From Caryophanon tenue (GTDB taxonomy: Bacteria; Bacillota; Bacilli; Bacillales_A; Planococcaceae), in NCBI RefSeq assembly GCF_001700315.1, contig NZ_MASJ01000042.1:1-64000 (forward strand): DNA of 64,000 bases, in the 5' to 3' direction. The notes beneath the pieces were generated by a model, which made no database searches, was not told the DNA's origin, and saw only the letters and a list, made by a program, of their open reading frames with translations. The translations under genes and the position numbers were made by a program. This document shows positions 33,054-42,862 of this stretch, one piece after another (within the stretch, counting starts at the first letter, position 1; the number at the start of each line of letters is the position of its first letter).

Positions 33054-35303
33054 ATGCAATTAAACAGAACAGAGAGCATCATTAGTCGTGATGAGCGAAT
33101 TAAATTGAATGAGAACTGGGATACTCTCGAAAGTGAAGTAAATAACTTAAGCTCAGATTTACACCAAACAAATGAACAAATTGAAAGTGTACATAGTCTA
33201 GCTACAACAGCGCTAGATACAGCAAAGAACGCTACACACCTAGCGAATAATATAGACAGCAAAGCAACAGAAGCGTTAAACAAGTCGAATATTGCACAAG
33301 GAAAAGCAACACAAGCGGAATTAGATGCAGTTATGGCAACTGTAACAGCGAACGCAACAGCACAACAATTAGAAACGTTGATTGTTGAAAGTGGTACAAG
33401 TGATGCGGAAGTTATCGCTATGCGAACTGACACTATAACAGGTGAGACATTTAACACTGGTGGCGAACGTTTAGATTTTATCAGCAAAAGTGTGAATGAT
33501 ATTGCAGTGGGGGCAGTCAACCTATTAGACGGAGGGGGTTTATCGGTATTACCGACATGGTTGCGGTCTGCTAATGGTCAATTAACCGTAAGTGAAGGTG
33601 TGGCACGTTACGAAATTGTGGCAGATGGTGCTAGTGCGACACGAGTTGAAATTCTTATCCCGTCGGGGGTGCTAAAAGAGAAAGAATACACCTTATCGTT
33701 TGCGTATAGAAGTAACGTTAATTTAGACATTCGTGGATTTGTAAACGCGCAATTACTATATAGCGACACAATGCAAGTTACATCCGAATGGAAAGTTGGA
33801 TATTTTATTTTTAAAAGTCTCGATGCTACAGCGTCATCCACTTTGCGTATTTACACATCATCGTACTTAAAAGGTTCATTCATTGAATTTGATTATTTTA
33901 AATTAGAGCGAGGTAATCGATATACAGATTTCTCACCATCTACAAATGATATAGTAACTACAGCGACAACTGCATCAAGTAGTAAAATTGCGATTGCAAA
34001 CGATTTTATACGGTACGGAAAAATAGCGCCAAGTAGAGATTTTGTTGGATGGCGACATACGTTACCTTTTGAGTTATACCGAGATTCTTTGGGTATCATC
34101 CGTCACACATTTGATATAGATAGTAAAATAAATACGATCGAAACAAAGTGGTATCTATCTTACTTAACTGGCGCAAATACTACCGCAGATGGTAGTGTAA
34201 ACAAACCCTTCCGAGATATTAATTTTTTATTAGAACAAGCTGCATTACAAAACATGACCGAACTAAATGTAGTTTTATTAGATGCAATAAATCCACAAAA
34301 CATGATTCCGTTAACCGTAGACGTTTCCTTCTTGCGTAAATTCGCACTTACAACACCGCATAGTTTTAGCTGGATTGGAAAATCTTTATTGACAAGCACG
34401 GCAATTCAAGATGTTGTTGCTTACAAATTAGATGTTGATAAAGTCGCAGCGGTTGTCGATTTATATCACACAGACTATCGAGGGATGCCGACAGAATTGG
34501 AAAGAGTGAGTACAAAAGAATTATGTGACCAAACCGAAAACAGTTACTACACGGATGATGTATCGACGTGGGTAAACATGCGCGGTGGTTTAATACCTAA
34601 CCTGCGCGAAAATATAGCATTAATCCGTTCAGTCGCAGGTAATCAGTTTGTGAGTGGGAATACGGAGTTATACATTAAAAATGTTGGTTTTTTACAACGA
34701 ACATCTCCAACTGCAACGGCAGCACTCACTTTTTTAGGTAATGTTAACAGTAAAGTATTTTTAGATAACGTTAAGGTTTGGGGCGGTACTTATAACGCAC
34801 TTCAGTTTGACGATTTAGGAGCGTACTACGCTTTTGGGTGTACAGCTACTAAAGCAGGGTACGATGGATTTAATTTGCATGGTCGTGGGGGAGCTAATCC
34901 ATATGAGTTTGGTTTTGAGTATGACTGCCACTCTTACGGTAACGGCACTTTAAAAAGCGGCACAAATAACGCATTTACAGCACATGATGGCGCTAGTATC
35001 TTACGCGTTAACTCGGTTGGATATGATTGTTATGGACCCGTATGTGCGGATGTAAACGGATGTGATGTACTAATGTATGATTGCACTATGTACGACTCTA
35101 CACGTCCAGCAGCTAATACCAAAGCAGCGTTTTATTTTGACGCTGCATCGGCGCAACGAGAAGGTAAAGCAGTATTAATTAATTGCGCTGGCGGTGGAGT
35201 TGATACGTATAGCATCAATAGTGATGGTAATATCCCTATTTTTGTTAAAAATTTTAAAGGTAATAATATGAATGAAACTTTAAAATTAGAAATATTACCT
35301 TAA
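33054..35303 (+). CDS. Tailspike/receptor-binding protein with predicted beta-helix
   Basis: 749 residues. An N-terminal coiled coil (about 20-110, ending in Ala/Thr-rich heptads) joins to a beta-sandwich carbohydrate-binding-like module (about 165-285, GASATRVEILIPSG ... RGNRYTDFSPS). From about 360 to the end, the short strand pattern around WYLSYLTGANTTADGSVNKPFRDI and the repeated GYDCYGPVCADVNGCDVLMYDCTMYDST suggests a right-handed parallel beta-helix, as in tailspike depolymerases. The catalytic residues cannot be assigned. It takes the place where Tal would normally be found. AAAGGAAG precedes the ATG. Confidence 0.8.
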   Translation: MQLNRTESIISRDERIKLNENWDTLESEVNNLSSDLHQTNEQIESVHSLATTALDTAKNATHLANNIDSKATEALNKSNIAQGKATQAELDAVMATVTANATAQQLETLIVESGTSDAEVIAMRTDTITGETFNTGGERLDFISKSVNDIAVGAVNLLDGGGLSVLPTWLRSANGQLTVSEGVARYEIVADGASATRVEILIPSGVLKEKEYTLSFAYRSNVNLDIRGFVNAQLLYSDTMQVTSEWKVGYFIFKSLDATASSTLRIYTSSYLKGSFIEFDYFKLERGNRYTDFSPSTNDIVTTATTASSSKIAIANDFIRYGKIAPSRDFVGWRHTLPFELYRDSLGIIRHTFDIDSKINTIETKWYLSYLTGANTTADGSVNKPFRDINFLLEQAALQNMTELNVVLLDAINPQNMIPLTVDVSFLRKFALTTPHSFSWIGKSLLTSTAIQDVVAYKLDVDKVAAVVDLYHTDYRGMPTELERVSTKELCDQTENSYYTDDVSTWVNMRGGLIPNLRENIALIRSVAGNQFVSGNTELYIKNVGFLQRTSPTATAALTFLGNVNSKVFLDNVKVWGGTYNALQFDDLGAYYAFGCTATKAGYDGFNLHGRGGANPYEFGFEYDCHSYGNGTLKSGTNNAFTAHDGASILRVNSVGYDCYGPVCADVNGCDVLMYDCTMYDSTRPAANTKAAFYFDAASAQREGKAVLINCAGGGVDTYSINSDGNIPIFVKNFKGNNMNETLKLEILP

Positions 35304-35347
35304 AGGCTGAATGCGAGTATGTTCTTTAAAAAGAGGAGCTGATACTT

Positions 35348-35800
35348 ATTAAATGGCAAAATCTATACATAAAAAACGGTGTATATGAATCTAAAGTGTT
35401 TAGTGTGAGAAGTGAATTAGATGGTAAACTTATCAATTCTATCTATGAGAGTGTAGGTTATGATGTTAATTTATTCATAAGGTCATCTGCCGATAATATA
35501 TCGTGGACACATTATCGAAAAGTAGTTGGTTATTCAGGAGAGGAATCCTTTTCATCATCTTTTTATTACCAAATCGGGGCTATTTTGACAGATCGTTATA
35601 ATCAAGGCGTATTCTTACAAAAAATAGAATTATTCATTGAAGAAGCAGTTGTTCATAACAATGATGGTGATATGGACATTCCTATTAAACTAAACTTATT
35701 CGACAAAGTAGGTAATCAAGAAATTAAGATTTACAATAACTCTACTAATGAAGAATTAGTCGTAAATAATCTTAATGAAAGTGAAATATTATACAAATGA
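35348..35800 (+). CDS. Small tail-region protein, apparent ATT start
   Basis: 150 residues from ATT at 35348, 9 bases after AGAGGAG. The first standard start in frame (GTG 35396) has no ribosome binding site, and the extra 16 residues (KWQNLYIKNGVYESKV) look like real coding sequence. The protein has no recognised domain; strands dominate (GYDVNLFIRSSADNISWTHYRK ... QEIKIYNNSTNEELVVNNL). A terminator follows at once. It may be a tail tip accessory protein working with the spike. Confidence 0.6.
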   Translation: MKWQNLYIKNGVYESKVFSVRSELDGKLINSIYESVGYDVNLFIRSSADNISWTHYRKVVGYSGEESFSSSFYYQIGAILTDRYNQGVFLQKIELFIEEAVVHNNDGDMDIPIKLNLFDKVGNQEIKIYNNSTNEELVVNNLNESEILYK

Positions 35801-35808
35801 ATACAACG

Positions 35809-35840
35809 AGCCTTTCACATAATTAATGTGGAGGCTTTTA
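35809..35840 (+). terminator. Terminator before the lysis genes
   Basis: AGCCT-TT-CACAT, loop AATTA, ATGTG-G-AGGCT, then TTTATTATT. Confidence 0.75.
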
Positions 35841-35864
35841 TTATTAAGAAAGGAGCATGTCAAC

Positions 35865-36092
35865 ATGGAATCAAATGATAAAATTTTGGTCGATATCTCA
35901 GAACGATTAGCGCGACTTGAGACTAAAATCGATGGCATTGGTGATACACGAGATATAGCTAACCGTGCAATGGCTTTATCAGAAGCTAACCAAACACGTT
36001 TAGATAAAATCGATAAAATTACCTTTTGGGCAGGTACAACAATTATTGGTGCTGTTATTCTCGCGCTAATAGGTGTAATTTTTGTACCGTAA
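35865..36092 (+). CDS. XhlA-like holin-associated membrane protein
   Basis: 75 residues: a coiled coil (SERLARLETKIDGIGDTR ... NQTRLDKIDKI) and one C-terminal membrane helix (FWAGTTIIGAVILALIGVIFV). This is the layout of haemolysin XhlA, which helps the holin in PBSX-type lysis. ATG 35865 follows AAGGAG. Confidence 0.85.
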   Translation: MESNDKILVDISERLARLETKIDGIGDTRDIANRAMALSEANQTRLDKIDKITFWAGTTIIGAVILALIGVIFVP

Positions 36093-36125
36093 CGTCCAGA
36101 TAAAATACAAAGGAGCATGATACAT

Positions 36126-36314
36126 ATGATTAAAAAATTAGCAGCATTAATTGAAGTGCGTAAAATTGTTACATTGATGTTTGCGTTAGGTTTTCTCTAT
36201 TTAGCTTTAACATTAGCCTTTGCACCATCTGAGAGTTTACCTATTTTTACAATGGTACTAGGTTATTATTTTGCTAAATCAACAGCATTAGATGGAACAG
36301 GTGATAGTAAATGA
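36126..36314 (+). CDS. Holin
   Basis: 62 residues with two predicted membrane helices (about 14-33 and 38-52) and a short hydrophilic tail, the size and layout of class II phage holins that release endolysin at lysis time. ATG 36126 chosen from AAAGGAGC spacing; ATG 36117 is too near. It overlaps the endolysin start (ATGA). Confidence 0.82.
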   Translation: MIKKLAALIEVRKIVTLMFALGFLYLALTLAFAPSESLPIFTMVLGYYFAKSTALDGTGDSK

Positions 36315-37030
36315 CATTCATCATGAAATATGATAAACGTAACCGTGACAATTTAGATAAGTTAGCTGATAACACAAAATTAAAGGCTTATAAGTGGTAT
36401 CAATATTGTATTGATAATGAGATTCCAGTGCTTATTTATGAAACAATTCGTACAAAGGAACAACAACGCTTAAATGTACAAGCAGGAAAATCAAAGACGA
36501 TGAATAGTTGGCACTTAACAGGTCAAGCATTAGATTGGGTATTAGTTGATACAAAGGGAAATACATTATGGAATGCTTATAAAACGAAGCAGGGTTTACA
36601 GGCAATTACATGTGCTGAGGTATTAGGTTTTACATCAGGTCATCGATGGGGGTGGGATTCGCCACATTTACAGTATGATAAAATTGCATATGGTAAAGAT
36701 ACGTTTGGCAAGTTAAACATTACACAACCTAAAGCGAAGCCTGACGTATCATATAAATTAGGATATGACATTGTAACTGATGCAAAAGCACATCGTATCC
36801 AATCAGGAAAATATCCGACATTACAAGATATGGAAAAATCAATGGATAAGGCTAAACAAGACGGTTACATCGGCTATGCTGAAGCAGATAAAGCCAATAG
36901 TGAGGCAAATGGTTATCGTTGGATCAGTGGTAATTACAAAGAAGATAAAGAAAAAGCCGTTCAACAAGCTACTAAAATGCTTGAGGACGGTTATTTAAGT
37001 TATGCAACAATCAAAGGTACATTAACATAG
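36311..37030 (+). CDS. Endolysin, M15 family peptidase
   Basis: 239 residues. An N-terminal zinc-peptidase domain of the VanY/PlyPSA L-Ala-D-Glu type: PVLIYETIRTKEQQRLNVQAGKSKTMNSWHLTGQALDW holds the zinc His and Asp, and HRWGWDSPHLQYD the second His. The last 90 residues are a SPOR-like cell-wall-binding domain (KLGYDIVTDAKAHRIQSGKY ... AVQQATKMLEDGY). It cuts the host peptidoglycan peptide stem. Confidence 0.92.
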   Translation: MTFIMKYDKRNRDNLDKLADNTKLKAYKWYQYCIDNEIPVLIYETIRTKEQQRLNVQAGKSKTMNSWHLTGQALDWVLVDTKGNTLWNAYKTKQGLQAITCAEVLGFTSGHRWGWDSPHLQYDKIAYGKDTFGKLNITQPKAKPDVSYKLGYDIVTDAKAHRIQSGKYPTLQDMEKSMDKAKQDGYIGYAEADKANSEANGYRWISGNYKEDKEKAVQQATKMLEDGYLSYATIKGTLT

Positions 37031-37043
37031 GAGCTGATAACAT

Positions 37044-38531
37044 TTGATTATCGTTCAAAATGGTTCAAAAATTGAGCCACTTAATCACATACAAGATTTA
37101 CAAATCGAAAAAGAGGTTACAGGCAGTTTAGCATTGTCTTTGACCTCTTTTAATTATGCTAACAATCCAGCGTATGAGTTACTGCAAGAGGATTGTATTA
37201 TTAACATTAATAATTACGAGTATCGAGTGCTAGAAATTGAAACGACACAGCATAGTAAGACGATTACAGCACTTTCGACATTTTACGACAATCAGTATAA
37301 GCGTAAAACAGACATTTATGGTGGTACACGTACATTTAACGAGTTTGCTGCATACATATTTAATGAATCAGATTGGACATTTACATCAGATATTACTGAG
37401 AGTCAATTGATACCTAACTTTGGTGATAATAATTTAATCGTGCTAGTTAATGCACTATGCCAAGCGTTCGAATGTGAGTACGAAATTAAGGCAAATAACC
37501 ATGTACACTTTAGCAAGCAAATAGGTAGTGACACAGACATTCAATATCGCTACAAACACAACGTTAATGGAGTTATGCAGTATTGTAATATCACTGATTT
37601 GCGCACGTTTATCAAAGGATATGGCGCGAAAAGTGAAGAAAAGGATGAAGAAGGTAATGTCATCAGTAGTAATCAGCTATATGTCGAATACACTTCACCA
37701 AATGCAACTATTTACGGTATACGTGAAGCAGAGCCTATTACAGATGACCGTTTTACACAGCCTGAATCACTTCTAAAGCATTTAAAGAATGAGTTAATTG
37801 ATTATCCAGAGGTTAGTATAGAGGCTGATACAGTTGAGATAGGCTATCAAACAAGCATAGGTGACCGTATATGGTTAATTTATGAGCCGATGGGAATTGA
37901 GTTTGAAACCCGTATACATAAACAAGTATTAACGATGCGTAATGATGAGGTAGTTGTTACAAGTGTAGTGCTAGGTAATGCTGTACCAGTGACAACAAGT
38001 GATATATTAGCGACGCAAAAGATTGAAATTGATGAGAATAAAAAAGAATATCGTTCACGTATAGAACAAACGAATGAGCGTATTACGTTAGAAGTAGAAG
38101 CTGTTAATGAGTCAATTGCTACAGTTGATATTAAAGCAGATCAAATAGCTATTAGTGTGACTGAGTTAACAACACAAACACAGTCAAGTATCAATGTATT
38201 GTCAGACGCAATCGAAATGAAGGTAGATAGTGATGGGATTATCTCTGCAATCAACTTATCAAGAGAGGCTGCATCGATTACAGCGGATAAAATTAATCTA
38301 AATGGAGCAGTAGTTGTTAATGGTACGATTACAGGAGCTACAACAATTGATGTATCATCTAATATTAAATTAGGTCATATACTACAGTTTGCAGACTTTA
38401 CATCAATAAGTACGTCAGGCAATGCTAATTTGCACATCATGGCGTTTAATAGTATTTCATACGATTCAGCATTTCACCAATTTAATGGTGTAGTTGATTT
38501 TAGCAATGCAACGGTGATTGGATTAAGTTAA
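37044..38531 (+). CDS. Prophage tail endopeptidase (Tal-like)
   Basis: 495 residues. Residues 1-330 match the prophage endopeptidase tail family: IEPLNHIQDLQIEKEVTGSLALSLTSF, a central GYGAKSEEKDEEGN, and YPEVSIEADTVEIGYQTSIGDRIWLIYEPMGIEFETRI. The rest is a coiled coil and a small beta domain (residues 415-495), a baseplate or fibre part. In most siphophages this gene directly follows Dit; here it comes after the endolysin. TTG start with GGAGCTGATAACA upstream. Confidence 0.9.
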   Translation: MIIVQNGSKIEPLNHIQDLQIEKEVTGSLALSLTSFNYANNPAYELLQEDCIININNYEYRVLEIETTQHSKTITALSTFYDNQYKRKTDIYGGTRTFNEFAAYIFNESDWTFTSDITESQLIPNFGDNNLIVLVNALCQAFECEYEIKANNHVHFSKQIGSDTDIQYRYKHNVNGVMQYCNITDLRTFIKGYGAKSEEKDEEGNVISSNQLYVEYTSPNATIYGIREAEPITDDRFTQPESLLKHLKNELIDYPEVSIEADTVEIGYQTSIGDRIWLIYEPMGIEFETRIHKQVLTMRNDEVVVTSVVLGNAVPVTTSDILATQKIEIDENKKEYRSRIEQTNERITLEVEAVNESIATVDIKADQIAISVTELTTQTQSSINVLSDAIEMKVDSDGIISAINLSREAASITADKINLNGAVVVNGTITGATTIDVSSNIKLGHILQFADFTSISTSGNANLHIMAFNSISYDSAFHQFNGVVDFSNATVIGLS

Positions 38532-38546
38532 AAAGGAGGTGAGAGA

Positions 38547-38720
38547 ATGGACGTATTAATTTACCTACATAACATGGAGCAACCAATTCAGGCAACAATT
38601 CCTAATTTTGACGCTAATGAGTTTGCAAATCAATTAAATCAAAACTTATTATTCGTTAGCATTGGTGGTAATGTATTAAGTCGTAATCTAATTAAAATGA
38701 TTACACCAGTTAATACATAA
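38547..38720 (+). CDS. Small end-of-operon phage protein (57 residues)
   Basis: Begins MDVLIYLHNMEQPIQATIPN and contains ANQLNQNLLFVSIGG. It has a perfect AAAGGAGGTGA upstream, so it is probably well translated. Similar small genes often follow a tail endopeptidase or fibre gene. Function unknown. Confidence 0.6.
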   Translation: MDVLIYLHNMEQPIQATIPNFDANEFANQLNQNLLFVSIGGNVLSRNLIKMITPVNT

Positions 38721-38724
38721 ATTT

Positions 38725-38757
38725 GAGGGGACTTTTTGTAGTCCTCTTATTTTTTTA
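38725..38757 (+). terminator. Terminator of the phage late operon
   Basis: AGGGGACT and AGTCCTCT form a hairpin with a TTTTGT loop, followed by TTATTTTTTT. Confidence 0.8.
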
Positions 38758-38945
38758 CTTAACTTTTTTATCTATTTTAATAGGAAGTAATAATTAAACT
38801 TGCTTCCATTAAATTAAAAGATTATAATAAAGCCTATTAGAAGGTAAATAACTTAGTATGATTTATGTATAATTCAACTTTTTACACATTAGCAATCATT
38901 AATCTACTTGATTGTTAATGTTAAATTAGGGTTTATTCCACTATC
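38758..38945. other. Non-coding right end of the prophage
   Basis: 188 AT-rich bases with no gene. The dyad AGCAATCATTAATC ... GATTGTTAATG (about 38891-38920) is possible arm-site material for integrase. It marks the attP side next to attR. Confidence 0.4.
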
Positions 38946-39074
38946 CCCTGGTACAATCCGTGGCGACTTCGCTACAACTTTATCTCACAACATCATCCAC
39001 GGTTCTGACTCTCTTGCATCTGCAGAGCGTGAAATCGGTTTATGGTTCGGTTCTGAATTAGTATAATTCGCCGA
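38946..39074. repeat. attR: second copy of the ndk 3' end
   Basis: 129 bases identical to 6204-6332. It encodes the last 39 codons of ndk in frame without a start, and is the original chromosomal 3' end now separated from the gene. The native ndk terminator follows. Confidence 0.95.
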
Positions 39075-39085
39075 CAATAATGGAG

Positions 39086-39120
39086 AAAGCAATGCTTGAG
39101 TACTCAAGCATTGCTTTTTT
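39086..39120 (+). terminator. Native ndk terminator
   Basis: A perfect 26-bp palindrome (GCAATGCTTGA-GTAC-TCAAGCATTGC, 39089-39114) followed by six T residues. Integration separates it from the transcribed ndk. Confidence 0.9.
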
Positions 39121-39179
39121 ATATGGTACGGACGTTTCATAAAAACTATAGTCGCTCGGAATGCTTTCGGCTATAATGA

Positions 39180-39980
<801 letters not shown>

Positions 39981-40005
39981 TGTGTGACTGAATACGATGA
40001 TTTTC

Positions 40006-40044
40006 GACGCTTTTCGCCTACTTTCGGCAAAAGCGTCTTTTTCT
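40006..40044 (+). terminator. Terminator after cheR
   Basis: GACGCTTTT(CG)CC and GGCAAAAGCGTC form a strong stem followed by TTTTTCT. Confidence 0.92.
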
Positions 40045-40107
40045 AGAGAAAAATTGTGCTATAGTAAAAACAGTGAATTAAAATTCGGAAAATTCGTATT
40101 AATACCA

Positions 40108-40141
40108 CTGGATTTTTGAATTTGGGCGCTGGATTTTTGAA
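40108..40141 (+). repeat. Direct repeat in the aroC promoter region
   Basis: CTGGATTTTTGAA at 40108-40120 and again at 40129-40141, 21 bases apart, two helical turns. It lies 59 bases before aroC and could be a regulator binding site for the aromatic operon. Confidence 0.5.
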
Positions 40142-40199
40142 AAAACTATGATATAGTGAATAATACATACTTTAGCGAGTTGAAGGGAGAAAGTGTTTT

Positions 40200-41381
40200 A
40201 TGCGTTACTTAACAGCAGGAGAGTCTCATGGACCTCAATTAACAGCCATTATCGAAGGGTTACCCGCTCAATTTGAGGTAACAAAAGAGATGATTAACTA
40301 CGACTTAAAGCGTCGTCAAGGTGGACATGGTCGTGGTCGCCGTATGCAAATTGAAAAGGATCTTGTCGACATTACATCAGGTGTTCGCCATGGAAAAACA
40401 TTAGGTTCTCCCGTTGCATTAGTCGTGACGAACGATGATTTTAAGCATTGGACAAAAATTATGGGTGCAGATCCATTACCAGAAGATATCGATCCAGATG
40501 AAATTAAACGCCAAATCTCACGTCCACGTCCAGGGCACGCAGATTTAGTCGGTGGTATGAAATATGGTCATCGTGATTTACGTAACGTATTAGAACGTTC
40601 AAGCGCACGTGAAACGACAGTACGTGTAGCGGTTGGTTCTGTTGCAAAAGCGTTATTACGTGAGCTTGGTATTCATGTCGTGTCACATGTGACGGAAATT
40701 GTCGGCATTAAAGCAGACCCACAAAAAATTGCCGGTAAATCAGCTGATGAAATTCGCGCGATTATTGAAGAAGACGCGTGCTACTGTGCTGACCCTGAAG
40801 CATCTGCACAAATGGTGGAAGCGATTGACGCCGCAAAAAAAGAAGGCGATTCAATCGGTGGTGTCGTTGAAGTCATTGTAGAAGGCTTACCAGCGGGCAT
40901 TGGCTCATATGTACATTATGACCGCAAATTAGACGGTAAGTTAGCACAAGCGATGTTATCAATTAATGCGTTTAAAGGTGTAGAGTTTGGTATCGGCTTT
41001 GAAGCAGCACGTCGCAAAGGTTCAGAAGTGCATGATGAAATTATTTGGGATGAAGAGCAAGGCTATACACGTGCCACAAATCGTCTTGGCGGTTTAGAAG
41101 GCGGTATGACTACAGGTATGCCACTTGTTGTACGCGGCGTTATGAAGCCGATTCCTACATTATATAAGCCATTACAAAGTGTAGATATTGAAACGAAGGA
41201 GCCATTTAAAGCGACCGTTGAACGTTCAGATGCATGTGCAGTACCAGCTGCATCCATCGTGGCAGAAAGTGTGATTGCCTTTGAAGTAGCAAAAGCGATT
41301 TTAGAGCAATTCCACGCGGATCAACTCCCACAATTACAACAGCAAATTGAAGAATTACGCGCGTATACAAAGGAGTTTTAA
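40200..41381 (+). CDS. aroC: Chorismate synthase
   Basis: Makes chorismate from EPSP with reduced FMN, the last step of the shikimate pathway (gene called aroF in B. subtilis). 393 residues with the three family signatures: [17 protein letters not shown] (1st), [29 protein letters not shown] (2nd) and [15 protein letters not shown] near the end. First gene of an operon read through aroB and aroH; its stop overlaps the next start region. Confidence 0.97.
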   Translation: MRYLTAGESHGPQLTAIIEGLPAQFEVTKEMINYDLKRRQGGHGRGRRMQIEKDLVDITSGVRHGKTLGSPVALVVTNDDFKHWTKIMGADPLPEDIDPDEIKRQISRPRPGHADLVGGMKYGHRDLRNVLERSSARETTVRVAVGSVAKALLRELGIHVVSHVTEIVGIKADPQKIAGKSADEIRAIIEEDACYCADPEASAQMVEAIDAAKKEGDSIGGVVEVIVEGLPAGIGSYVHYDRKLDGKLAQAMLSINAFKGVEFGIGFEAARRKGSEVHDEIIWDEEQGYTRATNRLGGLEGGMTTGMPLVVRGVMKPIPTLYKPLQSVDIETKEPFKATVERSDACAVPAASIVAESVIAFEVAKAILEQFHADQLPQLQQQIEELRAYTKEF

Positions 41382-41383
41382 TG

Positions 41384-42472
41384 ATGAAAATTCCAGTACA
41401 CACAGCTTCTCATCAATATGATGTGTTATTTGGCTATTCGTTTTTACGTGAAGCATTTGCATCATTAACAGCAATTACCGATAGAGCGGACCGTATAATC
41501 GTTTTAACGGATGAACATGTGTGGGCAGCGCAAGGGGAAAACTTTACACAAGCTTTCCCATTCGCGTTTGACGTACTTGTGTTACCTGGTGGAGAAGCAT
41601 GTAAAAACTTTGAGCAATATACAGCATGTCAAACATATTTACTAGAGCAAGGTGCGACGCGTAAATCGTTAATCATTGCGTTTGGTGGCGGTGCAGTTGG
41701 TGATTTATCAGGATTTGTAGCAGCGACATTTATGCGCGGTATTCCATTTATTCAAGTGCCAACGACGATTTTAGCACATGACTCAGCAGTCGGTGGTAAA
41801 ACAGCCATTAATCATCCGCTTGGAAAAAATATGATTGGTGCATTTTATCAGCCACAAGCTGTTGTATATGATATTGCTTTTTTAGAAACATTGCCGGAGC
41901 AAGAAATTCGCTCAGGTATGACGGAAGTAATTAAACACGCACTTATTTCAAATGCCGCATGGTTAGAGGAATTATTTGCGCGTCCTATTTATGGCTATAC
42001 AGCAGAGCAGCTAGAGTATCACTTAAGTAAAGGTACACAAGTAAAAGCTGATATTGTCGCAGAAGATGAAACAGAGCAATCAGTGCGTAAATATTTAAAT
42101 TTAGGGCATACGTACGGTCATGCTATTGAAGCGGCAAGTGGATATGGCAAATTATCGCACGGTGAGAGTGTTATGATTGGCTTAATTTATTGCTTATTAT
42201 TAAGTGAACGCTACGGCAACATAACACGCGATTTTACGGTGCGTGTTTTACGTTACGCATTGTCTCAGCAATATCCGTTTGAAGCGGTGGCAAAATTTGA
42301 TTTTGATATATTACTCAGCTATATGCAAAAAGATAAAAAAGCAGAATATGGCATTTTACAATTTGTATTACTAGAAGAAGTGGGCAAGCCATTTGTGCAA
42401 AAAGTGGACGCAAATACGTGTCGTGAAGTAGATGCGGAATTACGTCAATTATTAACGGAGGTGCACGTATGA
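41384..42472 (+). CDS. aroB: 3-dehydroquinate synthase
   Basis: Second step of the shikimate pathway; NAD and divalent metal dependent. 362 residues. The NAD site ALPGGEACKNF-like VLPGGEACKNF, FGGGAVGDLSGFVAATFMRG and PTTILAHDSAVGGKTAINH are clear, with metal ligands in TEVIKHALI and LGHTYGHAIE. Start ATG 41384 is 8 bases after AAAGGAG; ATG 41381 directly before it is an alternative. Confidence 0.97.
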   Translation: MKIPVHTASHQYDVLFGYSFLREAFASLTAITDRADRIIVLTDEHVWAAQGENFTQAFPFAFDVLVLPGGEACKNFEQYTACQTYLLEQGATRKSLIIAFGGGAVGDLSGFVAATFMRGIPFIQVPTTILAHDSAVGGKTAINHPLGKNMIGAFYQPQAVVYDIAFLETLPEQEIRSGMTEVIKHALISNAAWLEELFARPIYGYTAEQLEYHLSKGTQVKADIVAEDETEQSVRKYLNLGHTYGHAIEAASGYGKLSHGESVMIGLIYCLLLSERYGNITRDFTVRVLRYALSQQYPFEAVAKFDFDILLSYMQKDKKAEYGILQFVLLEEVGKPFVQKVDANTCREVDAELRQLLTEVHV

Positions 42473-42840
42473 TTCGAGGAATGCGCGGAGCCATTACGAT
42501 TGAAAAAGATGAACCCCAAATCATTTGGGATGAAACGGTAAAGTTAGTACAAGCAATTGTTGCGGAGAATAATGTGCAACCAGATGATATTGCATCTATT
42601 ATTATTTCAACAACACCAGATATTACATCAGCATTTCCAGCGCGTTCAGTACGCATGTTAGAGGGTTGGGAATACGTGCCAGTGATGTGTATGCATGAGA
42701 TGAATGTAGCAGATGCATTACCGCTATGTGTACGTGTGATGATACATGTCGAAACAACATTATCACAGCGTGACATTACGCATGTTTATTTAAACGATGC
42801 TGTAAAGTTACGCCCAGATTTAATCACAAAAAATGTTTAA
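42469..42840 (+). CDS. aroH: Chorismate mutase, AroH type
   Basis: Converts chorismate to prephenate for Tyr and Phe. 123 residues, the monofunctional trimeric AroH fold of Bacillus. Active-site residues are visible in MIRGMRGAITIEKDEP (Arg), then SIIISTTPDITSAFPARSVR and VPVMCMHEMNV. It overlaps aroB by 4 bases. In B. subtilis trpEDCFBA comes next; here hisC follows immediately. Confidence 0.97.
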   Translation: MIRGMRGAITIEKDEPQIIWDETVKLVQAIVAENNVQPDDIASIIISTTPDITSAFPARSVRMLEGWEYVPVMCMHEMNVADALPLCVRVMIHVETTLSQRDITHVYLNDAVKLRPDLITKNV

Positions 42841-42862
42841 ACAGTAGAGGAGTTACACCGTT

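Larger units (their letters stand above)
6204..39074. mobile_element. Complete siphovirus-type prophage integrated in ndk
   Basis: Bounded by a perfect 129-bp direct repeat, one copy completing ndk and the other standing alone before cheR. Between them lie a tyrosine integrase, divergent repressor, replication-like genes, terminase, portal, capsid, tail, holin and endolysin genes in a nearly standard order. All structural genes read as intact, so the element looks capable of excision and particle formation. The excised circle would be 32,742 bp. Unusual parts are the RNA polymerase-like gene and the tail endopeptidase placed after the lysis genes. Confidence 0.95.

Noticed and set aside
33050..33520. 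156-residue minus-strand ORF opposite the tailspike coiled coil
   Set aside because: Ala/Ser/Cys-rich shadow of the plus-strand coiled coil.
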